Assembly: GCF_964204645.1 (NCBI RefSeq)
Contig: NC_134029.1
Coordinates: forward strand, 17,068,450-17,132,449
DNA: 64,000 bases
DNA from: Tubulanus polymorphus
Taxonomy: Eukaryota > Nemertea > Palaeonemertea > Tubulaniformes > Tubulanidae
Direction of reading: 5' to 3'
Positions 38,201 through 51,150 of this stretch are shown piece after piece. The translations under genes were made by a program, and so were the position numbers. Under the pieces are notes generated by a model. The model searched no databases. It was not told the DNA's origin and saw only the letters and a program-made list of their open reading frames with translations. Position 1 is the first letter of the stretch, and the number at the start of each line of letters is the position of its first letter.

Positions 38201-41200
38201 TTGATGCGCAAATAACCAGAATGATTAGTAGCTTAAGTAGATGGATCATCGTGGAATCTTTGATTACCCCACCAGTTTTGCTGGAAACAATGAGTTCTGA
38301 TTAACATTGGGGCTATTGAGCCGATTTGACCCGATATGCATGAAAATATCGAGGTTTATCATATATATGTACATATATTCATGACATTCAGATGGGAGTC
38401 AAGTTTTCACATTTTCCATATAAACAATCAGTTCCACAGATATTGTACTGTTTTCAAAATTTTTACTTACAATTGTTGTCATCCTGAACGGATTCTTGTC
38501 ATCAAAATAATCCGGATTAGGGATCATCCTTGGGGCCCATTTACCCTTGTAAGATGGATTATCTATCATTGGTGGTTTCCATTTGCCTTTATACTCAGGG
38601 TTTTTGATCATTGGTGGTTTCCATTCTCCGCATCCTGCCCCGTCAGTACATTTAGGATTATCTTGAATAAAAGTCAGGAGAAATATCAGTCTGATTGCCC
38701 TGCATAAATTCTTTCTACCAATTTAACAAACTCGTAATTGGACATGTGTGAGAATTTACAAGAAATCAAAATCCCAAAATCAAATTATGATGTGTTTCGA
38801 TCTAAATTCATTCTTGTTTCTCCGGTGAAAAGTATAAGGTCCAATTCTTTAAAGATGAAGCTGACTAAAAACTTACTGATCATAGGAGCTTCCCAATCTC
38901 CATCCATATCATCATCCCTACAAAAAAAATATCACCATATATATCATTGTAATAATGTGTAATACTAAACATTCAATAATTTATTTTTTGAACCCTGTAT
39001 GGCTGATTAGGAGACCAAAACTGCCCGCACATTGGCTAGTAAACCAAACCTAACAAGTTCTTGAAATCTCCAGAAATAGGCATTTGATTTGATTTCATTG
39101 ATTCTTATTTGATTTTATTTTCTATAACTCAACTTTATATCTGCAAATAATGAGTACTGAAGGGCCGGAGTCCTAAAGGGAGGCATGAAGGCTACCCTCA
39201 GAAAAATTTAGAAAATTTTCATTTCTCTGAGATCACTAGTAAGCGGATTAAGAAAATCTTGCATCAAAAGTTGTTTATTCAAACTAGGAAATAGATGATG
39301 TGTAGTTGCCTGTAAGGACACAGATTTGTCAGCAAGAGATGATCCAAACAACAGACTGTAGATTTGAATGCCACGATAATTCCTCATAGAAGATCAAGAT
39401 TTTCTATAAGGATAAAGTGATGTCAATATTTCCATCGCAATGCAGTGGTTTAAAAACTACAGAACAAACTGCTGTCACTCTTTTTTTTATACTAAGTAAC
39501 AAATGACCGATGGAATAATGAACAGCATTACACTGCTATCAGTAAGGATTCCAATCAGCAGAAACAGTTTTATTATGAGCAGCCAATCCAGCATTTGTTT
39601 AGCCAGAGACCCAAATATGACATCAATAACTACCACCTTCCTCCTTCCAATTTTCATAACGGATCTAGACGATCACATACATCACATACATTACATTTTG
39701 CTCTAAATAAATGAATTTCCAAAAGAAAGGTACTACCACATGCCTATATGAATGGATTCTGTCGGATGCAGGAACCATGAATAAGAGCCCTTTGTTGCCT
39801 ACAATATTTCAGTGTCAGAAAAATACTTTTGCACAAATCTTGCTCAATAACTCCATACTCAGATACATCGTCCATTTGGTCACACTAGAAAAATTTCTGA
39901 AAGTAATGGTCAGACTCACCAGTCGGTAGGCTTCTGAGCCTCTGGGTCCGCTATCAATTCAGGTTCGTCATCCAACCAACCACTTGGTTTCTCTGCAGAA
40001 GAATCGGGAATAGTTTCAGCTGCATTCTCATCCCAATCCTCCGGTTTGACAGCTTCAGGATCGGGTATCTTTTCCCGGTCGTCCCAATCCGTTGGCTTCC
40101 TATCATTCGGATCGATGATTTCTTTCGCTGGATTCACAGCAGGACTGAAAAGAAATAAAGCATGCAAAACAATGAGAGGCCAACAGTTTAAGGCCAAAAA
40201 TAAGTTTCTTAATTTTCGTTAAGGGTGCCCATCAGGTGGCGTTGGATTAGAGTCGTGTGCAACTAGATAGACAACCCACATGCATACACACGCAGTTTGT
40301 TATAAACACCTGCTCCACTAAGTGTTCTATACCGACGTGCACTAAAGTTTCATGTGGTGTTTTAATTAAAGAGGCTTAAGATAGAATAAACTTTCCTTGA
40401 TTATGAACTTGATTATAAATAATCATTAAAACTTTTAAGGTAGAGGAGGACTGCCAGTTTTGTAGTGGAATTCGTTATAATAATTCATTGATTTTTAGGG
40501 TTTTCTGTTACTTCACAGAAAACCCTATTGATATCTGCGTGATTATTATTAGGGTTTCTGCTGCTTTGGCAGAAACCCTATTGGATTCCTCCTGATTATT
40601 ATTTTAACATATTTACCACTAAATTTCGTCACAAAAAAATCATCTTCTATTAGATTTGACTAGTAACAACTTTGAAACGAAATGTTAAACTCTGATAATA
40701 ATATAACAGTCTCTTGCTGCGCGTAGTTTCTATGGATGTACTGTGCTTCCTATTTTAAACTTGAAGTTACTTAAAGATAACACCGGTGGAAAAAGCAATC
40801 ATCAATCATGGCGCGCATACTGGCGCGAATTTGAAAGTTTGTGACGTCATTTCATAAATAAAAAAAGAAGGAAGGCTCCGAGAATATCCAAATCACAGGT
40901 TACTGTGAATAAATGGGGTTCGACCATTCACAAGTTAAAAATGTACTTCCTTGTTTATGAAGTAAGTTTATTCATACTGTTATTAAAAGCAGTTCCTTTT
41001 AAACATTCTGTAATAGTTTAGTTTTGTTCGTGGATATCAATACTTCGAATAGTCAACAGCGGTTTATTTATTTATTGTACCGGTTCGCGTTTTCTTAATT
41101 GAATTGAATTGGTCCGGTCCAAAAGGCGGGTCATACTAGTTAGCGTCAGAAAATGTCAGCGTCGGTGATACCTTGTTATCATCGATATCAAACGGTCTAA

Positions 41201-44200
41201 AGTCAGTTTATAAATCATAAATTGGAGGTCCCTTGTACATGTACATCACATCGTGACGCAGCGGCGATGGTAAAGTCATAGAAGAACAGTCAGTTGAAAA
41301 TACCTACCCACTGCACCGATAAAGAATGATTGCTAGTCAGAGACCAGTGACAGTCAGTAATGGGGAGTGATGGTACCGTTCGTGATTATGTTTTTATAAT
41401 GGTTATTGGACGTCATTTTCATATGTGAATTGTAGTCCCCATCTGATCGCTTGACTTGTCAGACTGACTTGTCACTCCTCTACTAATAGTAACACTAAGG
41501 CCTTCCCTCCTGCATAGTTTACCCTATAGGCCAGATTTGTGCTTTGGGCCAAATTCGGTTTTCTTATCTAGTCGACTTTTTGTCGGAACTATAACCGAAT
41601 ATGCGCTTAAACTATAACTAGGGAATGGTAAAAACACCGTAGCTTCGTTCTTCTCGATGTTATTTCCCCCAAAACCTGGCGCATTAGTACTTTGCGCGTA
41701 GTAGCACATGCGCGCAGTAGCACATGTGGGTCAACATATCCATGTTGTGAGTTGACCCCTAGGTGGCACTCTTTAAAAAAAACGGAATGTAGCGAACTGA
41801 TTTCGGGTGAAATCTTTGCTCGCATTCCTGAACGACATTCTATCCAGAAAGGCAGAAACCCGTTATGGCTGCTTGCAGCTATATTTATTATTATTTTCTT
41901 CCACAATATTTTTACCAAAAGAACATAGGCTTTGTTACCTTACCGCTGTTTCATATACAATCCATATAATATCCTTCATCTCACTGAGATCTACAAATAC
42001 TCCGCGTGTTTTTTCAAGAATCATTGTTACAAAAGCACTGTCGGGCCGTAAACATCGAAAATTTAGCCCCATTCAATGGGGCGGCATGTTTTTCGAGTCG
42101 TCATCCCGAAATCAACCTGCAGGCCGATTGTCATTTCGATTATCAATTCAAGTATAAATGAACTAATTTATTGCCGCAGAATTCACATTCAGCCGCGGTT
42201 TTCAAACAGTGATTTTAACGATAGCCCATTTTCCTCATCAAATCATATTACCGATACACTGGAAATTTACTACTTTAGATTTTAAAAGCACTGTCGAGCC
42301 GTAAACATCGACGTTCCGGGGATCAGCTGCGAGTTTCTCCTCATCATGAGAATCAAATCGAGTACAAATTAATTTATTACTACCAGTGATTTGGCTGCGG
42401 GTTTCAAGGAGTTAGTTTAACAAAACCTATTTTTCTTTACCGAATTAACCGTGTATTTACTAAGATAAATCTTTAGTGTACAGCTATATTTAGGGTTTTC
42501 TGACTTTCGTCGAAAACCCTCTCGAAATTCTGTTGATTATTATTATTATTATATATTTTCCGCCGATTTCGTCAAATAAAATTCATCTTCATTCAGATTC
42601 GGCAACTGACAGCTTCGAAACGAAATGTATAAATTGATACTGTAATAACGGTCTCTCTGAACCAACAGATTGTCTGAATGTACTTTCCATCCTATTTGAA
42701 ACTTAAAATTACTTATTAGGTTACTGTAAATAAAGAATTGAATTGAATTGTTAGACGACAAGCACCGGCGAAATAACAGTTTGTGACGTCATTTAGTAAG
42801 TAAATAAAGGAGGGCTCCGATAATTTCCAAATCACGGGGGACTATACTGGGGTTAGACCATTCAACCAAAAAGAGGATTGCTCCGATAATATCCAAATCA
42901 TCTCATTTTATTTTTTCCATCGAATACCCGGTAATTAATTTTTCCTTTCGATCACATGCATCCAGAAAACCCGTTATCGCTGCTTTGCAGCTATATTTTT
43001 TGATTGAATTTTTTCTCATGACCTGAAAATGCTGATATAGAAAACTATATGCTGTGTGAATATGTTGAGGTAAATATTTCAATGGTAAAATCTAGGGTTA
43101 AAGAACTCAACTTATACGGTGATTTCATTATATTTTATTTATGAAGAACTGCCTTTGAAGTTGTATTTGGATTTTTCAACATTGTAAGAATATTCAAAAC
43201 CACGAAACAAAATTCTTTATGGACTTTCGTAAATGTACACGAGTGTATGTTTAATCAGCATCAAAATAGAACATTGGTACTCTAGATTAGAGATTATAAG
43301 CAGACCAAATGAAAAATAGTGAAACCTTTGGATTGAATTCAAATGATGGGAGACGACTGATTTTCACAATCGAAATTTTAGATCGAAAATGAAGACAGAA
43401 TATATATCAAGAACTAGGGGTCCAGGGCATGGTGCCCATTTGGGAAGTGGTTTTAAATGCTCAACAATTTCAATATTCAACGCCCCGTGGTGACCATATA
43501 CAAAAACCAATGACCTTGAAACCCACCACAATCATAGAACATGTCAGCCGCTACGATTTTGCAATTGATTGTTGTAGCCTAGTATATCAATTTAGTACGT
43601 TAGTTTCAGTAGAGGAAGGACCACTCAGTATTTTGTTTCAGTTATCCATTGTTTTGTTACACCATCATGCCTCTTATGGTGGTTTAAATCAGACTTTCAG
43701 GATGTAGTGATACATTTTAAATTCTCATCAGCAGTTCAAAATACTGAGAAATGGATTTGTCATCGGCAATAACCTTACCATTTTTGGAAAGCAATGTGCC
43801 TCCAGATTGCATCTGCCCACGTTTAAAACTTTAAAATATTAAGATTCATCTGACTATAGTAAACTTCAATTATTTTATCAGGTTCAGTTGGTTGGTGTTT
43901 TATAATTTTTATTTTCAATTAAGAATAGTTTTCAAAGGTTTAATTCTATATTTTGGATGTTACTATTTTTCCTGAGTAGTTTCAGGAAATGGGGGGTAAT
44001 TTAGATTGGAATTGCCTGTTGTTGAATTTTAGTCAGGTACCAATCTAATAAGGAAATACTAAGTTATTCTACTATTCAATGCCCCCTGGTGACCATATAG
44101 AACAACTAATGTCCTTGAAACTCACCAAAATCATAGAACACGTTATGGGCTACAACTTTCCAATTGGTTGTAGTAACACAATATGCTCAGGTATCAAAAT

Positions 44201-47200
44201 GTGGAAAAACTTTTTTCCACCAACGAATGAGTACTGATGACACCAAGATGGCCGCCAATTGCGTCATAATTAGCAGATCAAAAATACCTGTCTCAGGCAT
44301 AAAACATCCCTTTCCAAAGAATACCAAATACCATCACAAATTGCAATGGCTGCCAGTCAGCCATCTTGATTCTGCCAGTTTTTGGGCTGAAGGTGTGTCT
44401 AATGTAGATACTGTGTAGCCCAAATATCAAGACATCACATTGAAGCATCTTCAAAACTTCCCAAAATAACTGGATTCCCTCTACGGACGGACAAACGACA
44501 GACGAAAAGTGAACGCAATAGCCCGCTGGGAGTAAAGTCCCAAGTGGGCTAAAAAACTGTCTTTTTTCAAATTATAAATGGAAAGGCATACCTATCTTCG
44601 GCATGAAGTTTTTGGCAGAATTTCAGAGAATCCGTGCTCCAAGTAATCAAAAAAGCTTAAGATGTCCCCCTTGATTGAATCCAGAAGTTTTCATGAAAAT
44701 CCGTCTATTGATAGGATCTCCATCACACACAACTGCATGATGATTCATCATGAATATACATGGAAGTGGGTTTTCCCCACTGACTCAAATAGACACTCTC
44801 CTGTACGAGGTTTGTTAGACAATTTATTTTCGTAAATTGAACAATTTCCAAGATTCACTCCCCACTGCACTTCTTTAAAATTCACTGGTTTTTCCCGGCC
44901 GCCAGCGACGAACCATGGCAGTTGAATCATTTGCAGTTTCCAAGAAAACTTTAACTAGGCCACGCACGTGTGTGAAGAATCAATATACGTAAAAGGGCAT
45001 GTGTTATTCCGAAAACGAAATGTAGTTCCAACAACAAATAAATAACTAAATTGATAAATAAGCAAGGGATTCCGATGAAATTCAATAGCGTTAGACTTTT
45101 ATTACTGCATTGAATGTTTAAAAATTCTGAAGAGAAACTAAGCCTCGTTAAGAAGTTATTTTGTACCTAAGGAAGAAAGTTACAAATGCGATAGCAAAAT
45201 TGACTTAGCTAAATCGAAAGTCCATAACAATCCAATTAATTTGCATCCTATCCCATAAAAGACTTGATTTTTATGCCTAATGCTTGTATCAGTTTTGAAT
45301 GGAAACCTCAAATCAATTTTAGAAAATGGATGGAAACTCACGTAAAATCTTGTAACAAATGTCCAGAGTTGATGAGTCCTTGATCTATGTACATCTCAAA
45401 AGTGTTATCAGGGAAAAGAACTGGAAAGAATATCAGTATTATGAGGATAATCATGATATCAAATTTTGTAGAGAATGAAAAAGGTTTTCTAAGCGGATTA
45501 AATCTCACCTAATGTGTATAAGTGAGTTTTTTTATCGGTGTAAAATTTATCAATAGAAGCAGACGGCTTTTTAGCATGCTTTTCCTGAAAAATTAAAAGA
45601 GTTTACATCAAAAATGAATCACCCAGAAATAAAGTTTTACTGATATTCTAATGAATGGTCCAAGGCCACTTGCAAAAAGGCAATAAAACTCTTCAATGCC
45701 CCCTGGTGAATGTATACTAACACAATGGCCTAGAAGCTCACCACAATCATGGAACTTGTCATTGGCTGCTATTTTGCAAAAAGTTAAAAATGTTTCAATA
45801 TTCAACTCCCTCTAGTGGGGAGAACAATACACCGGCTAATCCCAATTCTGAGTGATGAGATGTGCCCTCCAGACAAGAGCTGAGAAATCTTAAATATACA
45901 AGTTGAAACCTGACATGACTTTCAATTGCCACAAAAAGCAATGACCTAAAAACGGGGCCTGTTTCAAGGACTAGGCATGAAATATCCCTAGGGGTAAATC
46001 CTCAATCTGGGAGACAACCACCATAGGAACAATGAGAAACCATGGTTATAACTGACAAATTTTGAAATGTTCCCAGGGACTATTTTTCTTCCACATCTAT
46101 GAAACCCAGCTCAGGTTGATATATATGTCAAAGATTTCATCACTGAAGTATACCTATCTCACTAACTGGCCATCTTGTGAATTAGATTGGGACAATTTTT
46201 GTCGCAGTTATGCTAGAGTACTGAACAACCGTAAAAAGTGGGTACATTTCCAATGTTAAATTAAAATAGTACCTCAAATTGTCCTTTTCGTGGATGTTTG
46301 TGTCTGAATATAAAATGAAACTGAAACAAAGAAAATAATTCAGTTAATCATTAGCTAACTGGTATTTCTAAATCGGGAAGATTTTATACTCTTTAGATAC
46401 ACAATCAAAAAGATACCTTGTAATCAAGTCCGCATTTATCAGGTCCAAACATAATCGTATATGGTGTTTTATCCCTGAACTGTTTCTGCAACATGAGAAT
46501 AATTAACCAGAAGTAAGCAATAGTGGCGAGAGATTTCATTGTAAGTAACGTTTCTATGTATCCAGTTGCAAACTTTTGGGTTAAAAGTGAACTCAAACAA
46601 TTGAGTAAAATCTAAATGGAACTGCAGCTTAAATTCATTGAATATCCACGATTTTCGCGTGTGATCATTGCTTGAAGTCGGATAACAGTTCAAAACCACT
46701 GCACTGTCAAACATTCAGAGATGTTTCACAGTGGGTGGATTAATGAAATAGAAGACCACACTTGTAGCCTAGCAAGAGTATTGTCGGGATTTTCAATGAA
46801 CATAGTTATTTGTATACAACACTCGTGTGCATGACGGGCTGAAACAACATAAATGTTTTCATGCCTAGCTTTGGAGTCTGCAATATGGCGGCTTCTATCC
46901 ACTGTTAATGCTCCTGATAGCCAAATAAAAATTGTTGTGCATGATTTAATCAGGTAAAATAGAAAGTTATAACTGGCATTAACTAACAATAGAAGAAAAT
47001 AGATTTTAGTTTAGATGCTGTAGTTCCCCTTTTACTTAGAACTGGTAACATCATCCTCTAGTTGGTTTCTTACCAGGTCTAGGTCAGGATTATCGGACAA
47101 CAATTTTATATACGCTCCTCCGCATTCAATACCATTTTGGAATCGCACTTCATACCTGATAAAACAAAAACCTCAAAATTTAATAACTATAATTTCGTAT

Positions 47201-49817
47201 ATACTTGCAATAACAGTGTAAAATAAATATGAATATATACTTTCCTTAAGTTTACTCATTTTTTGCACCAAGAACGATAGGATCCTTAAAATAGGGATTC
47301 TGACTATGAGGTCAATAAGCAAGGAAAATTCCAAGCTTAAATTCTAGTACTTACTGAGCAACAAATGGTTTCTTATCAAACACAAACGGTTTATCTAACA
47401 TCGATGAGATGGCATGATGTTTCGCTTGACTCTGTGAAATGAAAAGTTATTTTCTATTTTTCATATTCAAAAAAATTACTCATATATACTCAGACTGGCA
47501 AAAAAGAGATAAATACAATAGTGTCTGTGTTTCAGTTAGATTCTAATTGATACCTCTGATTTCTTGTGATAAGACAATAATTCGAGACAAAAAGATCTGC
47601 TACATATCTATTCATTGAAGGCCTGGGTTACAGACTTCTACGCATTTTTAAGCCCTTAGCACTTTCCAATTTTATACATGTACATACTTTCATGTATCGT
47701 AGTCGAAATATCAAATGAAATACATATTCTTATTTCGCAAAAGTAAAAGTACAATCACTTACCTTTAATACTAAAGCTAGGTCACCCTGAATAGCATTAT
47801 CCATAGGTTCCTCAACAGCCCAGACTCCATCATATTTTGCTATGGTTTCATCGGAATCATCTTTTTTTGCTTCAGATTTTATCCATTTCTTCTCAAACTC
47901 TGCCGGGTCGTCGAATGTGTAAGCGAGATAGGTGTTGCCATTGGGTACAGGTTTGCTATACACCGGCTATAAATACAATACAAATCAAGAATATAAATAT
48001 AATAGTAGATACTAAGGTTTTTCGAGCTCAGAAAATTACCCAAAAAATGTAAGGCATTGCATCGCAATGAAATATTGTACTAGCTGGTTCAACAGTAATA
48101 TTGAACTGATGATTACACATTATTCTATTTAAACAATCTGGCTCATGTGTCGACAATTCTAATGTGATATCATGTGCGCATAAAGAAGACCCAGCGAAAA
48201 TTGCAATTTTCAAGCATATGGAATTATAATACATAAGCAATCGTTTACATTAATCAACTCTTCATTCGAGATGTCAACTTCACAGGCAACAACGGCCCCT
48301 ACTAAGCCAACTTTCCAGAGGGCGATTCATCTCCCTATGTTGTACAATATTTTCAATTGAAAGCACTACAAGGCATCCTTTAATTTCAATGTGTTTTGGT
48401 TGATTGGTACTTAAGGATGTTATCTATCATCAGGCAACAAAACAAGCTTGAGAGCATACGTACAAGATTAACAAAGAATATCATCATCCAAAAATGGTGT
48501 TGTACAGGACAGAGATGAACCAAGCATTGTCAGACCCAGACGTTTGAATGAAAAATTCTGTTAAGTTTGGATAGACATGAACAGAAGGAAGTTATGCTGC
48601 TTGTGCAGATACCTATGGATATTAAGTATCACATCCCAGAGTTTAAGAGCTATTCTGGTATAAGCATTGAAACCAAAATAAATTGAATGATTCAAAAGTT
48701 CTATTGTCAAAAAATTCACTTGTTTCAATTTATTTAGGGCCAGAGATGTTATTAATTACCTTTACCTCTTGCAAACATTTCCTAACCTTTTAAGTGAAAA
48801 CCTCAGTAAATAAGTACCCTTTGTAAGCTCAGTTCATCACGTCCTGTGCTCTGGAGCACATTTCATAAATTTCAAATATAGGATAAACCTTAAGAGATAC
48901 ACTTGTGCAATGAAAAAATATTTTAGAGTTCAATTCAAAGTTTCAAATGATACCAATGGGCCTACTACATTGTACCATACTCATGCTACATACTGAGCAT
49001 ATAGGTATTCATCTGCAAACATCTCCTAAAGTGGTTGGTTCAGTTTCCATGCTTATCTTACCAAAAATCCGAAGAATAACACCAACAGCCGGCAATATAA
49101 TATCAAAATTTGATGAAATGTTTACATTTGAACTGTTCCACTTTATGAGTCGAGAAAGAAAACGCAATATCCGTGTATGATGAATAAACACAAGAAATCC
49201 CACAATAAATACAGCCAATCGAGAAAATTGAATAGAAGAGTATATATCTGCGCAATATATTGGCTAAAGACTATTAGCCATCATCAGGCGTACAAAAGGG
49301 ATGAGTAAGTCTGATGATGGCTAAGAGTGTTTAGCCGAAACATTGCGCAATATACTTTTCTATTCAAGTTTCTCGTTTTGGCTGTATTTATTGTGGGATT
49401 TCCCGCGTTTGTTCTACGTTATGTCACGAGAATATTCATAACAAATACAAGTCAATCAGGTCCAAAATATGCTGCCGTCCAGCAATAATAGGGGGCTCTC
49501 GAGTAAATGCAAAAATGGCTTGACAACGACTAACCATGAATCTAGCAATAATGCGATAATGACATCGAAAGAGTTAATACAATGCTCATTCAATAGAAAA
49601 CTCTTTTAGGCCTATAGCGTGAATTAGTAGTTAAAAATTTTGCAGATGTTACCCTTTCTTTCGGTGAGTCGGGTTTTTCTGGTTCTTGCTCAGTTGATTC
49701 TTGATTTGGATCCGGTAAATCTTCTAATGCTATATCGTCTTCTTCTGGATCAGTCTGAGCGATAGTTGAACTAACCAGAACCAGTAAAAATACCGCAAAT
49801 AATCCCCAAATCTTCAT
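35262..49817 (-). CDS. CANX: Calnexin, ER lectin chaperone (15 coding exons plus one alternative)
   Basis: Exons (minus): 49817-49653, 47966-47763, 47431-47355, 47155-47074, 46485-46417, 46320-46273, 45584-45509, 45420-45342, 40144-39920, 38917-38877, 38661-38471, 38001-37858, then either 37569-37438 or 37391-37260, then 37143-36970 and 35303-35262. All junctions are GT-AG and all phases fit, giving 582 aa. The protein has a signal peptide ([15 protein letters not shown]), an acidic stretch, a lectin domain with GGAYIKLL and MFGPDKCG, a Pro-rich P arm (KPTDWDD, KPEDWDE, then [17 protein letters not shown]), FDNFIITD, one TM helix, and an acidic cytosolic tail ending KSTKKRHR. It folds monoglucosylated glycoproteins in the ER. 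An upstream acceptor at 49820 suggests a separate 5' non-coding exon. Confidence 0.95.
36480..36630 (-). mobile_element. Penelope-type 3' end fragment in a calnexin intron
   Basis: On the minus strand a hammerhead-like core is followed by about 100 bp ending TTATTGTGGGATTTCTC, the same terminal phrase found in the copies at 49190-49420, 52340-52770 and 57755-58467. No coding part is present. Confidence 0.55.
36593..36623 (-). ncRNA. Hammerhead-ribozyme-like core
   Basis: Minus strand: CTGATGA, stem II TGGCTAACAGTTGTTAGCC (perfect GGCTAAC/GTTAGCC helix), then GAAAC. This is the invariant CUGANGA...GAAA core. Penelope-like elements are known to carry such ribozymes. Confidence 0.6.
37260..37391 (-). 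CDS. CANX: Calnexin alternative TM exon b (132 bp)
   Basis: 44 codons, phase 0 at both ends, AG acceptor (37392-37393) and GTAAAA donor. It encodes [19 protein letters not shown], a TM helix [13 protein letters not shown], and [11 protein letters not shown]. Same length as exon a and clearly homologous to it (xSV-x-G, TNExPWLW, CC). Confidence 0.85.
37438..37569 (-). CDS. CANX: Calnexin alternative TM exon a (132 bp)
   Basis: 44 codons, phase 0, AG acceptor (37570-37571), GTAAAT donor. It encodes [19 protein letters not shown], a TM helix [15 protein letters not shown], and [10 protein letters not shown]. It is separated from exon b by only 46 bp, so splicing a to b would be hard; inclusion of either keeps the frame. 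Confidence 0.85.
40496..41900. repeat. TAGGGTTTTCTG repeat family, copy 1 (calnexin intron)
   Basis: Begins with two hairpins (TAGGGTTTTCTG...CAGAAAACCCTA and TAGGGTTTCTGC...GCAGAAACCCTA) and ends CAGAAACCCGTTATGGCTGCTTGCAGC. The inner TTTGTGACGTCATTT and GGCTCCGAGAATATCCAAATCAC stretches are shared with copy 2. About 0.9 kb of extra sequence makes it longer than copy 2. Non-coding; boundaries approximate. Confidence 0.5.
42029..42480. repeat. Diverged tandem duplication of about 260 bp
   Basis: AAAAGCACTGTCGGGCCGTAAACATCGA at 42033 and AAAAGCACTGTCGAGCCGTAAACATCGA at 42286 head two diverged units; both later show AAGTAYAAAT...TTTATT and GGTTTTCAA or GGGTTTCAA. Non-coding. Confidence 0.5.
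42491..43005. repeat. TAGGGTTTTCTG repeat family, copy 2
   Basis: Starts TAGGGTTTTCTGACTTTCGTCGAAAACCC and ends CAGAAAACCCGTTATCGCTGCTTTGCAGC; the middle matches copy 1 (GAAACGAAATGT, TTTGTGACGTCATTTA, AAGGAGGGCTCCGATAAT). A non-autonomous element about 515 bp long. Confidence 0.55.
43415..43590 (+). repeat. Dispersed repeat (CCCYGGTGACCATA family)
   Basis: Contains ATTCAACGCCCCGTGGTGACCATATACAAAAAC, CAATGACCTTGAAAC and CAATCATAGAACATGTC. Copies occur at about 44065-44180 and 45645-45800 (same orientation) and 55200-55390 and 56625-56790 (inverted). The short frames inside are not considered genes. Confidence 0.6.
44065..44180 (+). repeat. Dispersed repeat, CCCYGGTGACCATA family
   Basis: TATTCAATGCCCCCTGGTGACCATATAG followed by CCTTGAAACTCACCAAAATCATAGAACACG. 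Confidence 0.55.
45645..45800 (+). repeat. Dispersed repeat, CCCYGGTGACCATA family, diverged
   Basis: CTTCAATGCCCCCTGGTGAATGTATAC, CTCACCACAATCATGGAACTTGTCATTGGC; lies just upstream of a calnexin exon. Confidence 0.5.
49190..49420. mobile_element. Two Penelope-type 3' ends head to head
   Basis: A minus-oriented end (from CTGATGA at 49287 down to the AAATCCCACAATAAATACAGCC region) and a plus-oriented end (49311 up to TTTATTGTGGGATTTCCC) are about 20 bp apart and nearly complementary, forming a long inverted repeat in the first calnexin intron. Confidence 0.55.
49311..49341 (+). ncRNA. Hammerhead-ribozyme-like core
   Basis: CTGATGA, stem II TGGCTAAGAGTGTTTAGCC, then GAAAC. The inverted partner at 49281-49287 keeps CTGATGA and the stem but has lost GAAAC. 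Confidence 0.6.
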
Positions 49818-49974
49818 TCCTATGAAATAGACACAATACAAAAATCAAAATTCATCAATGAGGAAAATGCAGTTGACTGTGGCAATCAAGGATTCTGTTA
49901 AACAGCGAGAATCCACCAGGTGGCAACTGTGTGCATTCATATGATTCTTGATTTCTTCTCAGATTAAAAGAACA

Positions 49975-50100
49975 AGAGCCCGAAGGGGCACTATGGCCAG
50001 CCTGTCAGCTTTTCATAAAATTGCAAATGATACTGTGGATTATATTTGCCAAAATACACTCCCAGCTCAGAGTCAATACCTATAATTTACACAAGTAATT
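49975..50100 (+). repeat. Dispersed repeat (GGGGCACTATGGCCAGCCTGTCAGC family)
   Basis: GAGCCCGAAGGGGCACTATGG, AGCTTTTCATAAAATTGCAAATGAT, AAAATACACTCCCAGCTCAGAGTCAATA. An inverted copy lies at about 60645-60775 in a PIAS intron. Confidence 0.6.
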
Positions 50101-50925
50101 AATTCAAGGACCTTGAAAACATTTTTAGTTGAGGAGTTTTCCAGCAATCCTGTCAATCTAGTTTTGAATGTGAAGGCAAAATATTTAGATGAAAGGAAAA
50201 GGGATTTAATTGATCAAATTGTCCCATTGTCATGCAAGCCATCTAATGGGATAATTTGAGTCCAGCATAGGGACCTTATTTAATGTGAGCACCGTCATGC
50301 AGCATGCAACCAAGGACCTTTTGAACCGTACTTGTACAAGTTCAATTCCTATTTATCCCAACCCACGTAGCATATTTTTCCTTTCTGTTTAGGTTATCAA
50401 ATTTTGTTGGTGCCAAATTATCTGAATTAAGCAGATTATTCTGTATAATGAATCATTTGCTGATGGTGAGGGAACAGCCATCATACATTAGAGCTGTATA
50501 ATCCCCTATCAATGTGACAAATCAGGACAGATGGCATGGCACTGGCGGTCTAAGTCACTGACAATGACTATGGTGGCACATAGGCCAAGGCAGGCTACTG
50601 GAACTAACTTCCTACTTCATTATTTATTGGTCAACATTCTGTGACTGAAGTCAGATGTCAAAATGTACATGTCCAAGCCTGCAGACCACATGGCCTACAC
50701 AAACTTAAAAGATATTTTTGACACATGTGACATGGGCAAACTATAGACATTTGATACCAGCTGACAAAAGATTCTGTATAATACGGAATATCGACAAATT
50801 CAAGTTCTTGAATTATTCGTTTGATGGCGCTAGTCAGAACCGGAAATTGGAACCTAAATCCGCCGTGCTCTAGTTCATTTGCAATGAAAATCTCTCGCTT
50901 CAAGTTTTCAATGAGCGATATTTTA

Positions 50926-51005
50926 CTTACTATACATCGTCACGCAAAATCCTTGAAATATGATATCCTACCGCTACGTTGGATATGATAAAACCTCACT
51001 TCAAA
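50926..51005 (-). repeat. Dispersed repeat, inverted with 51370-51465
   Basis: On the minus strand: GAAGTGAGGTTTTATC, GATATCATATTTCAAGGATT, GTGACGATGTATAGTAAGTAAAATAT. The same string is at 51390-51465 on the plus strand and a diverged copy at 52840-52930. Confidence 0.55.
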
Positions 51006-51069
51006 TGTTAGAAATCACTAAAAATGTCCTAAAATTATCAAAAAACATTTTGCAACAGCTGATGATGTA

Positions 51070-51150
51070 AAGACTGGTTGCCAGGTATCACATAGTGGCA
51101 GCACTTGACGCCCGATTTCGATTGTTGGTTCGAGTCCTGGTATACTTTTC
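51070..51150 (+). repeat. tRNA-derived SINE-like fragment
   Basis: An A-box-like TAGTGGCAGCACTTGACG and a perfect B box GGTTCGAGTCC (51127-51137) at tRNA spacing, with partial acceptor pairing (CCAGGTATC against CTGGTATAC). No anticodon arm of a functional tRNA could be drawn. Confidence 0.4.

Noticed and set aside
51070-51150. Functional tRNA gene
   Set aside because: A perfect B box is present, but no complete cloverleaf with a plausible anticodon arm could be drawn.
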